Source: Candidatus Benthicola azotiphorus (GTDB lineage Bacteria > Gemmatimonadota > Gemmatimonadetes > Palauibacterales > Palauibacteraceae). Taken from it: a stretch of 7,548 nt of DNA. This document shows positions 1 through 6,278 of the stretch, piece after piece (within the stretch, counting starts at the first letter, position 1; each line of letters begins with the position of its first letter). Location: contig CANPVW010000177.1 of assembly GCA_947581745.1 (NCBI GenBank), positions 1-7,548 of the forward strand, given 5' to 3'. The notes below the pieces were generated by a model. It saw only the letters and a program-made list of their open reading frames with translations. It ran no database searches and was not told the DNA's origin. Made by a program: the position numbers and the translations under genes.

Positions 1-601
1 CCATCTCCTTGACGAGGACCCGGAAGTCGACCCGCTTCTCGGCGGTGAAGTAGACGGTGAGCTTGTTACGGTCCCACTGCCATTCCGCCTCGCTCACCTT
101 CATCTTCAGCCGGTGGCGCTGCACGAGGTCGCGGGTGCGAGATCGTACCTCCGCCTCGCTCTCGTCGAGCTTGAGGCGCCTCTCGACATCCGCCGGTGAC
201 GCCCGACGGAGGATCTTGCGGGCCGGGGGCACAACGGGTCCGTGGTGCGCGTGATCGCACCCTCCCTCGCAGCTGTGCGCGCGGCCGTCCACCGCACGCC
301 TGACCCACCCGAGGTCCTGTCCGCGGTCCGCCTCGACGATCACGTACTCGTCGGGCACCAGCGCGACTTCGCCCCGGTAACTGAAGTAGTCCGAGCGCAC
401 TCCACGGAACATCACCTGGACGATCTGGAAGACCCGTCCCCCTCCGGTCGCAGCACCGCCGGACTCCGAAATCGGTCGTGGAGCCGGGTGGGACGGGACC
501 GGGCGCCCCCGATTGCCTCGCGCGCCGGACACCGGCCGCGGGGCCGGCCTGCGCCGGTCTTCCCCGCGACGGCCCCGTGGCTGGCCGCCGTCCTCAGCCA
601 T
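1..601 (-). CDS. ricT: PSP1 domain protein, RicT (YaaT) family; 3' end cut by the window
   Basis: I translated this by hand: the frame is open from ATG at 601 to the window edge, giving 200 codons and no stop. Residues 1-55 are an Arg/Pro/Gly-rich, probably disordered tail. Residues 56-100 (VFQIVQVMFRG, then DEYVIVEADRGQDLGWV) look like the N-terminal PSP1 beta strands. Residues 109-120 hold a Cys/His cluster (SCEGGCDHAHH). From about residue 128 the PSP1 core follows: KILRRASPADVE, LKMKVSEAEW, then DRNKLTVYFTAEKRVDFR. The missing end should hold the rest of the core. In Bacillus, RicT works with RicA and RicF in a complex with iron-sulfur clusters that affects RNase Y-dependent RNA processing; here the role is unknown. 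The ATG overlaps the accA stop by 8 bases (ATGGCTGA), which suggests translational coupling. An alternative start is GTG at 532, which would remove about half of the tail; an ATG at 412 would cut the first strand and is unlikely. The family call is firm, the exact function is not. Confidence 0.87.
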   Translation of the reverse strand, partial: MAEDGGQPRGRRGEDRRRPAPRPVSGARGNRGRPVPSHPAPRPISESGGAATGGGRVFQIVQVMFRGVRSDYFSYRGEVALVPDEYVIVEADRGQDLGWVRRAVDGRAHSCEGGCDHAHHGPVVPPARKILRRASPADVERRLKLDESEAEVRSRTRDLVQRHRLKMKVSEAEWQWDRNKLTVYFTAEKRVDFRVLVKEM

Positions 602-1547
602 CCGCGCCGGTCTCTTCCCAGGCGCCCATGGCATAGTACTTCGCCCGGCGCGCCTCGATGAGCTGCGTCCGGTCGAGCCCGCCGAGCTCCGAGAGGTGCC
701 TGAGGATGGCCTCGCGAAGCGCTTCAGCGGCTCCCTCGGGATCGAAGTGGGCTCCTCCGCCGGGTTCCGGCACCACCTCGTCGATGATGCCGGAATCGGC
801 CAGGTCCGGTGCCGTGAGCTTGAGCGCTTCGGCCGCATCGGCGGCCATGTCCCGGCTCCGCCAGAGGATCGCGGCGCACCCTTCGGGGGAGATCACGGAG
901 TAGATCGCGTTCTCCATCATCAGGACCCGGTCCGCCACGGCGATGCCGAGCGCGCCGCCGCTTCCTCCCTCCCCGATGATGCAGGAGACGATAGGTACCT
1001 CGAGACCCGCCATCACGAACAGGTTCCGGGCTATCGCCTCGGCCTGCCCGCGCTCCTCCGCCCCGATGCCCGGATAGGCACCTTGCGTGTCGACGAAGGT
1101 GATGACCGGACGGCCGAACTTCTCGGCCATGAGCATGAGGCGCCCGGCCTTGCGGTAGCCTTCGGGGTGCGGCGATCCGAAGTTCCGGTGGAGGTTCTCC
1201 TTCATGTCACGGCCCTTCTGATGGCCGATGACCATGACGGATTTCCCGTCCAGAGTCGCCCAGCCACCCACGATGGCCGGATCGTCGCGGAAGTTGCGAT
1301 CGCCGTGCAGCTCCACGAAGTCGTCGCACATCATCTGGATGTAGTCGAGCGTGAACGGGCGCTCCTGGTGCCGCGCCAGTTGGACGCGATCAAACCGTGT
1401 CAGAGGCTTCGGCTCAGAGTTCTCGATACGTCTCTCCAGTTCCCGCATCTCGCCGCTCACGTCGATGCCCCGCTCCTCCGCGAGGGTCCGGAGTTCCGCG
1501 AGGTGCTTCTTCATGTCTGAACGGTCCTGCTGCGTTTCTTCGCTCAT
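594..1547 (-). CDS. accA: Acetyl-CoA carboxylase carboxyltransferase subunit alpha
   Basis: AccA pairs with AccD as the carboxyltransferase that moves the carboxyl group from biotin on AccB to acetyl-CoA, giving malonyl-CoA for fatty acid synthesis in the cytoplasm. The protein has 317 residues, close to the 319 of E. coli. Visible family motifs are QLARHQERPFTLDYI (56-70), VGGWATLDGKSVMVIGHQKG (93-112), RNFGSPHPEGYRKA (121-134), DTQGAYPGIGAEERGQ (153-168), the glycine-rich oxyanion loop GEGGSGGAL (192-200) and SVISPEGCAAILW (217-229). E. coli has Pro where Gln156 sits in the DTQGAYPG motif. The open frame extends 47 codons further upstream to 1688, but that part lies inside the dnaE 3' end and is low-complexity, so I chose ATG 1547, which sits 5 bases after the dnaE stop and gives the family length. 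ATG 1514 (306 residues) is a weaker alternative. The N-terminus up to about residue 48 is a charged helical region, as in E. coli. The stop overlaps the next gene's start. Confidence 0.97.
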   Translation of the reverse strand: MSEETQQDRSDMKKHLAELRTLAEERGIDVSGEMRELERRIENSEPKPLTRFDRVQLARHQERPFTLDYIQMMCDDFVELHGDRNFRDDPAIVGGWATLDGKSVMVIGHQKGRDMKENLHRNFGSPHPEGYRKAGRLMLMAEKFGRPVITFVDTQGAYPGIGAEERGQAEAIARNLFVMAGLEVPIVSCIIGEGGSGGALGIAVADRVLMMENAIYSVISPEGCAAILWRSRDMAADAAEALKLTAPDLADSGIIDEVVPEPGGGAHFDPEGAAEALREAILRHLSELGGLDRTQLIEARRAKYYAMGAWEETGADG

Positions 1548-1552
1548 CCCGC

Positions 1553-4500
1553 CTATCCGCGAATCAGGTGTACCCTTTCCCTTCCGAGCAGGGCGCGCAG
1601 GTCCGCGAGCAGGGCGGCCGACGGCTCGACCTTCAGCGAGCGCGAGGCGAGCAGCGGCGGCTCGACTCCGTTGCCCTCCGGGTGCCACTTCAGGTACAAC
1701 GCGCCGTCTCCCGGCGACGCCGCGAGAACCTCCCGCACACTGTCGAACTCGCCAGGGTGCGCTTCGTCTCCCTCACGGAGCTCGATGCACACCGCGATCC
1801 CGCCGGCCGCGTCCATTCCCTGCAGCAGCCGGACCGAGTCCACAAAGATGGGGGGGTTCTCCTCGTCCCGCGAGTTCGCCGACACCGCGCCCTCGATCAA
1901 GACGGGCGCGTCCTCGGCGAACAGTCCTCTGGTTTCCTGCCACACGTCGCCGAAGACCATGGCCGAGGCGGTTCCGTGGAAGTCCTCCACGGTGAGCCGG
2001 CAGTACTCCTTCCCGCTGCTCCGGCTGACGTTGACGTTCATCGAAGTGACGACGCAGGCCAGCTCGACGCGGCGGTCCCTGTTCTGAGGGATCGTCGCCG
2101 TGTTGGCCTCGAGCGCGAACATTTCGACCAGGTCCCGGTATCGCTCCAGCGGGTGCCCCGAGATGTAGAATCCGAGCACGGCCTTCTCGTCCTTCAGGCG
2201 CTCCGCCTCGGTGAGCGGCGCGAGCGTGGGGATCCTGGGCTCGGGTCGATCGACCGAAGCAGTGGCGCCGAACAGCGATTCCTGCCCCGTGTCCCGCTCA
2301 CGCTGCCGGAGCTGAGCCTCCGAGAGCACGGTCTCGAGGCCGGCCTTCATGGCCCCACGCTCCCCGAACTCGTCCAGCGCCCCCGATGCGATCAGGCACT
2401 CGAGGACCCGCTTGTTGTTGAGGCGAAGATCGATTCGCTGACAGAAGTCGAACAGTGACTCGAACGGACGGTCCTCGCGCGCCGCTATGATGGAGCGGAT
2501 GGCCGACTCTCCGACTCCCTTGATGGCTCCGAGACCGAACCGGATCCGGCGGTCGTCCACGACGGTGAACTTGTAGCGGGACTCCGAGACGCTCGGGGGA
2601 AGGACCTCGATCCCCATCGAGCGGGCGGTCGTGATGTACTGTACGACCTTGTCCGTGTTGTCGATGATCGAGCTGAGCAGCGCGGCCATGAACTCGGCCG
2701 GGTAGTGCTTCCGGAGCCACGCCGTGCGGTACGAGATGAGCGCGTACGCGACCGAGTGAGCCTTGTTGAATCCATACCGACCGAAGGTGCGGATGAGATC
2801 GGCGATCTCGGCGGCCTTCCGCTTCGGCGTGCCCCTCTCGATCGCCCGCGTTTGAAAGTCGTCGAGGACCTTCTTCGTGAGGGCCGCGTCCTTCTTCCCG
2901 ACGGCCTTCCGGAGCACATCCGCCTCGGCGAGCGAGAACCCGGCGAGCACGTTCGCGACGCGCATCACCTGCTCCTGGTAGGTGATGACCCCGTACGTGG
3001 TGTCCAGCACATCCGCCAGCTCCGGGACCGGATACTCCACCGGCTCGAAGCCCCGCTTGCGCTTGATGAACACGTCCGTCATGCCCGTGTCCAGAGGCCC
3101 CGGGCGGATCAGAGCGTTCACCGCGATCAGGTCGTCGAACCGGTCGCACCGCATCGCCCGGAGCTTCTCGGTGGCGAGCGAAGACTCGAACTGGAACACA
3201 CCGCTCGTGCCGCCCGAGGCCAGCATCGCGTACACCTCGGGATCATCCAGCCCGAGCTCGTCCCAGTCGATGTCGACCTCGTGACGTCGTCGAATCGCTC
3301 CCTCGGCGTCGTGGATCACGGTGAGCGTGCGCAGGCCCAGGAAGTCCATCTTGAGCATCCCGACCTTCTCGAGCGCCACCATGTCGTACTGGGTGATGAC
3401 CTGATCGCCGTTCTTGGTGTCACGGCACACAGGCACGTACTCGTCGAGCGGGCCGGGGGCGATCACGACGCCCGCCGCGTGCACCGAGGCGTGACGCGAC
3501 AGGCCCTCGATCGCCATGCCGTAGTCGAGAAGCTGGTGGGCCCGAGGATCACTCTTGTAGAGGTCCTTGAGCTCCTTGACCTTCTCCACCGCCTCGCCGA
3601 TCGAAAGCGAGAAGCCCGGCGTGTTGGGAATCAGCTTGGCGAGCTTGTCCTGCTCGGCAGGCGTGAACTCGAGCACACGACCCACGTCGCGGATGGCGGC
3701 CCGGGCCTGCATCGTCCCGAACGTGATGATCTGGCCGACGGAGTCCGCGCCGTACTTCTCACGCACGTACTCGATGATCCTGCCGCGCTTCTCGTAACAG
3801 AAATCGATGTCGATGTCGGGCATCGACACGCGCTCGGGGTTGAGAAAGCGCTCGAACAGGAGGTCGAACTCGAGCGGGTCCACGTCCGTGATCCGGAGCG
3901 AGTAGGCCACGATGGAACCTGCGGCGGAACCACGTCCGGGGCCGACCGGGATGTCCCTCTCGCGGGCCGCCCGACAGAAGTCCCAGGTGATGAGGAAATA
4001 CCCGGCGTAGCCCGTCTTCTCGATCACGCCCAGCTCGTAGTCGAGTCGCTCCTGGACGTTCTCGGGCAGCGGATCGCCGTACCGTTCCAGCGCGCCCTGC
4101 TTCGCGAGCCGGCGCAGGTACGCCATGTCGTCAGGGAATTCCTTCGGCACCGGAAAACCGGGCAGGTGGTGCTTCTTCTCGAAACGGATCCCGCAGCTCT
4201 CCGCGATGGCCACCGTGTTGGACATCAGCTCGGGGCGATCCGGGAACAGCTCTGCCATCTCGTCGGATGACTTGAAATAGGACTCCTGGCCGTCGAAGGA
4301 GAGCCGGTTCGGGTCGCTCTTCAGCACGCCGATGCCGATGCAGAGCAGCGTGTCGTGCATGTCGGCGTCTTCGCGGCGCAGGTAATGGGCGTCGTTGGTC
4401 ACCACCACGGGCAGCCCGAGCTCGTCGGCGATCTGAAAGACGCCGGCGTTAACCTCGTCCTGACCCTCGATGCCGTGGTTCTGCACCTCGAGGTAGTAGC

Positions 4501-5008
4501 GGTCGGGGAAGGTGCGCGCGTAGAACTCCGCCGCCGCGCGGGCTTGATCGTAGCGGCCGAACTGCAGGTTCTTCGCCACCTCGCCCGACAGGCACGCGCT
4601 GAGCACGATGATGCCCTCGTTGTGCTCCGCGAGGATCTCGTGGTCGAGTCGAGGCTTCCTGTAGAACCCCTCCGTGTAGCCGCGGGACGTGAGTCGAACG
4701 AGATTCCGGTAGCCGGTGAGGTCGCGGGCCAGGAGCACGAGGTGCGCGTACTCGGCCGGGGCGTCCTTGGGCTTCTCCTTCTGCCGCCGATCGCCATACG
4801 CCACGTAGGCCTCGAAGCCGATGATCGGCTTGATCTTCCTCTTCTTCGCCTTCTCCTGGAATTCCCAGGCCCCGTGCAGGTTTCCGTGGTCCGTGATGGC
4901 GAGGGCGGGCATGTTCAGCGACACGGCCCGGTCGACCAGGTCGTCGATCCGGTTGGCACCGTCCAGCAGCGAGTACTCGCTGTGACAGTGAAGGTGAACG
5001 AAAGACAT
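1553..5008 (-). CDS. dnaE: DNA polymerase III subunit alpha (replicative polymerase, DnaE1 type)
   Basis: This is the catalytic subunit of the replicase, 1151 residues against 1160 in E. coli. Domains in order: PHP domain (about 1-270), palm and thumb (about 271-560), fingers (about 561-830), helix-hairpin-helix GAIKGVGESAI (828-837 region), clamp-binding motif QESLF (909-913, bases 2270-2284), OB fold (about 978-1062, VELACVVTSMNVNVSRSSGK), then a C-terminal tau-binding-like region. The catalytic aspartates are D398 and D400 in PDIDIDF and D555 in KMDFLGLRTLT. GPGRGSAAGS (357-365 region) and the GRYGFNKAHSVAYA block (743-756) are typical of DnaE. The PHP domain keeps nine residues known as metal ligands in Mycobacterium tuberculosis DnaE1 (H7, H9, D16, H41, E66, H89, C139, D206, H208), so it may proofread by itself. 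There is no polC-type inserted exonuclease domain. The start ATG 5008 begins the expected FVHLHCHSEYSLLDG motif; I see no good Shine-Dalgarno sequence before it. The gene lies 44 bases after the lipoprotein gene and ends 5 bases before accA. Confidence 0.98.
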   Translation of the reverse strand: MSFVHLHCHSEYSLLDGANRIDDLVDRAVSLNMPALAITDHGNLHGAWEFQEKAKKRKIKPIIGFEAYVAYGDRRQKEKPKDAPAEYAHLVLLARDLTGYRNLVRLTSRGYTEGFYRKPRLDHEILAEHNEGIIVLSACLSGEVAKNLQFGRYDQARAAAEFYARTFPDRYYLEVQNHGIEGQDEVNAGVFQIADELGLPVVVTNDAHYLRREDADMHDTLLCIGIGVLKSDPNRLSFDGQESYFKSSDEMAELFPDRPELMSNTVAIAESCGIRFEKKHHLPGFPVPKEFPDDMAYLRRLAKQGALERYGDPLPENVQERLDYELGVIEKTGYAGYFLITWDFCRAARERDIPVGPGRGSAAGSIVAYSLRITDVDPLEFDLLFERFLNPERVSMPDIDIDFCYEKRGRIIEYVREKYGADSVGQIITFGTMQARAAIRDVGRVLEFTPAEQDKLAKLIPNTPGFSLSIGEAVEKVKELKDLYKSDPRAHQLLDYGMAIEGLSRHASVHAAGVVIAPGPLDEYVPVCRDTKNGDQVITQYDMVALEKVGMLKMDFLGLRTLTVIHDAEGAIRRRHEVDIDWDELGLDDPEVYAMLASGGTSGVFQFESSLATEKLRAMRCDRFDDLIAVNALIRPGPLDTGMTDVFIKRKRGFEPVEYPVPELADVLDTTYGVITYQEQVMRVANVLAGFSLAEADVLRKAVGKKDAALTKKVLDDFQTRAIERGTPKRKAAEIADLIRTFGRYGFNKAHSVAYALISYRTAWLRKHYPAEFMAALLSSIIDNTDKVVQYITTARSMGIEVLPPSVSESRYKFTVVDDRRIRFGLGAIKGVGESAIRSIIAAREDRPFESLFDFCQRIDLRLNNKRVLECLIASGALDEFGERGAMKAGLETVLSEAQLRQRERDTGQESLFGATASVDRPEPRIPTLAPLTEAERLKDEKAVLGFYISGHPLERYRDLVEMFALEANTATIPQNRDRRVELACVVTSMNVNVSRSSGKEYCRLTVEDFHGTASAMVFGDVWQETRGLFAEDAPVLIEGAVSANSRDEENPPIFVDSVRLLQGMDAAGGIAVCIELREGDEAHPGEFDSVREVLAASPGDGALYLKWHPEGNGVEPPLLASRSLKVEPSAALLADLRALLGRERVHLIRG

Positions 5009-5052
5009 CAGACGTCAGGCGCTTTCTGCTCGGGTTGTCGGTTCGGTCGCTT

Positions 5053-6078
5053 TCAGGACAGGCACTTGAAGGAGTCCAGGATCTCCTCCAGCTGCATCAT
5101 GTACTCGTACTTGCTGCGGCGAGGGTTCGGCGAATAGAGCCAGGCGTCCATGTAGATCACGCTGTCGCCGCACCGGACGGCTCGCGCGATGAAGGGGCCG
5201 GCGGCAGGGTAGGCGGCGCGGTCCTTCCAGATCCCACGGGCCTCCACGGCCTCGGAGTCGTTGAGCTCGAAGTGGCGGCCCGTTCCCATGAGAACGTCGA
5301 AGTCCTGCGGGACGTTGTACTGAACGTCGTCGATCGACGCGCGCCACAGGTAGACCATCTGCGGCTTCATGGAATCGACCGGCTCGCCGCGCTGGATGAG
5401 GATCGAGCGGATGAGCTCGCTGGGGTCGGGATTGTCGTTCCGGATCAGGACCACTCCGCCCTCCCGCTCCACCCGCTGATACACGTGCGGGATCTCGAGC
5501 GTGAACCCGAAGTGATCCCGCAGGTAATCGGCCGTGGCCGTGTCCACTCCGCTGACGAACATCCGGTTGAGCACATACTCCCTGAACTGTCGCTCGAGAA
5601 GGTCGGACAGCTCGGGAAGCCGCTCGCGCCAGGAGTCCACCTCCCGCCCCGGCTGCAGCACGACCGCCGTGGCCAGCTGGCCGCGTGCCCAGACGTCGTG
5701 CGCCTGCACCAGCTCACCGGGATCCACGGACGAGCGACCGGCCTTGTCGGCGATCGCGCGCACCCCCGGATCGTCGGGCGTGCCGAACACCAGGACCTGC
5801 CGCCACAGCAGGAGCTCGTTGATCTCCGGCGACGCGGGGTCGGTCTGCGTGACGTTGAAGATCTTCTCGTCGCGTGTCGTGTAGACGGTGCGCTCGAGGG
5901 CACCGTAGGTGTCCTCCTCGACCTGGCTCCAGATCGAGTCCGAGGCGACGACGATCAACGAATTCGCCTCTCCCATGGCGGAGGGCTGACCGCAAGCGGA
6001 AAGACCGACGACGCCCGCCAGGGCTGCGCCGACGGCTGCCGCCGAGCCTTGATTTCGAAGGAATTGACACGCATTCAT
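5053..6078 (-). CDS. DUF4837 family lipoprotein, function unknown
   Basis: The product has 341 residues. Residues 1-28 form a lipoprotein signal peptide: a short N-region with one Arg, an Ala/Gly/Val-rich hydrophobic core (12-25) and the lipobox LSAC (26-29), so C29 would be lipidated. The next residue is Gly rather than Asp, which under the E. coli sorting rule points to the outer membrane. The mature part begins with GEANSLIVVASDSIW and continues through EKIFNVTQTDPAS and LLLWRQVLVFG, which I recognise as the pattern of DUF4837, a family of unknown role known mostly from Bacteroidota and relatives. No catalytic motif is visible. Besides C29 there are only two mature cysteines, C303 and C339, which could form a disulfide outside the cytoplasm. 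The frame is open up to an ATG at 6228, but ATG 6078 places the signal peptide at the N-terminus and has a GAGGG ribosome binding site at 6089-6093, ten bases upstream. It is the first gene of the leftward row and lies 44 bases before dnaE. Family call from memory of the pattern. Confidence 0.82.
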   Translation of the reverse strand: MNACQFLRNQGSAAAVGAALAGVVGLSACGQPSAMGEANSLIVVASDSIWSQVEEDTYGALERTVYTTRDEKIFNVTQTDPASPEINELLLWRQVLVFGTPDDPGVRAIADKAGRSSVDPGELVQAHDVWARGQLATAVVLQPGREVDSWRERLPELSDLLERQFREYVLNRMFVSGVDTATADYLRDHFGFTLEIPHVYQRVEREGGVVLIRNDNPDPSELIRSILIQRGEPVDSMKPQMVYLWRASIDDVQYNVPQDFDVLMGTGRHFELNDSEAVEARGIWKDRAAYPAAGPFIARAVRCGDSVIYMDAWLYSPNPRRSKYEYMMQLEEILDSFKCLS

Positions 6079-6088
6079 CGTCGTCCGT

Positions 6089-6093
6089 CCCTC
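6089..6093 (-). promoter_or_regulatory. Ribosome binding site of the DUF4837 lipoprotein gene
   Basis: On the minus strand the sequence GAGGG lies ten bases before ATG 6078. It supports that start over the longer open frame that reaches ATG 6228, which would put about 50 residues in front of the signal peptide. Confidence 0.55.
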
Positions 6094-6125
6094 GGAGGAA
6101 GTGGTGCGTCGCGGTCCGGCTTGCC

Positions 6126-6155
6126 AAACTACCCCGGCGCGAGGACCGACAGCAA
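6126..6155 (-). promoter_or_regulatory. Possible promoter of the lipoprotein-dnaE-accA-ricT row
   Basis: The minus strand reads TTGCTG, 18 bases, TAGTTT. Each box matches three of six positions of the sigma-70 consensus, so this is only the best candidate in a G+C-rich stretch. Transcription would start near 6119, leaving a leader of about 40 bases before ATG 6078. Confidence 0.25.
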
Positions 6156-6171
6156 CGGCCCCGGGTGTCGG
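6146..6171. repeat. Hexamer inverted repeat CCGACA-N14-TGTCGG
   Basis: CCGACA at 6146-6151 is mirrored exactly by TGTCGG at 6166-6171. It overlaps the possible -35 element of the leftward promoter and lies upstream of typA, a position where an operator for both directions could sit. A six-base dyad in G+C-rich DNA can easily arise by chance, and I do not recognise it as the site of a known regulator. Confidence 0.25.
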
Positions 6172-6278
6172 GCAGCGAACTTTGCCTAATCCGCCGGGTA
6201 AGCGGGCGGTCGCGAGGCTCCATCTCAAGCCCTCGCAGGCGGCATCCGGACAACGACAAACGACGGGAATCGGTACCC

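Larger units (their letters stand above)
6079..6278. other. Divergent intergenic region between the lipoprotein gene and typA
   Basis: These 200 bases lie between two gene starts that point away from each other, so the promoters of both transcription units should be here. No short gene or RNA is visible in it. Toward the lipoprotein gene, TTGCTG (6155 to 6150, minus strand) and TAGTTT (6131 to 6126) are 18 bases apart and could be a weak sigma-70 type pair with three of six matches in each box. Toward typA the only A+T-rich patch is AACTTTGCCTAAT (6178-6190), without a matching -35 element at the right distance. A five-base stem CCGCC (6191-6195) with GGCGG (6205-6209) would fall in the typA leader. 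None of these elements is convincing alone. Confidence 0.6.

Noticed and set aside
66..308. Small minus-strand open frame of 80 codons at the left edge
   Set aside because: It is in another frame of the same strand as the PSP1/RicT gene, whose translation across this region shows clear family motifs.
532..547. Palindrome CCGGCC-GCGG-GGCCGG that could be a hairpin or terminator
   Set aside because: It lies inside the low-complexity Arg/Pro/Gly coding tail of the ricT gene and has no T tract. Such palindromes are expected in DNA of this composition.
513..1520. A 335-residue open frame on the plus strand over accA and the ricT start
   Set aside because: It is a mirror frame of accA, without motifs, and accA is beyond doubt.
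1548..1688. A 47-codon upstream extension of accA
   Set aside because: It lies wholly inside the dnaE 3' end apart from five bases, is Arg/Ala-rich, and the start at 1547 gives the usual AccA length.
1397..2458. A 353-residue open frame on the plus strand over the dnaE 3' end
   Set aside because: It is antisense to the OB-fold and C-terminal part of dnaE, with no start context or domain support.
2705..4270. A 521-residue open frame on the plus strand inside dnaE
   Set aside because: It is fully antisense to the catalytic core of dnaE, has an Arg/His/Val/Leu-rich composition typical of mirror frames in G+C-rich DNA, and shows no domain.
5035..6189. A 384-residue open frame on the plus strand opposite the lipoprotein gene
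   Set aside because: The opposite strand encodes a protein with a clear lipobox signal peptide and a family pattern. The plus-strand product shows no recognisable motif and would run through the divergent intergenic region.
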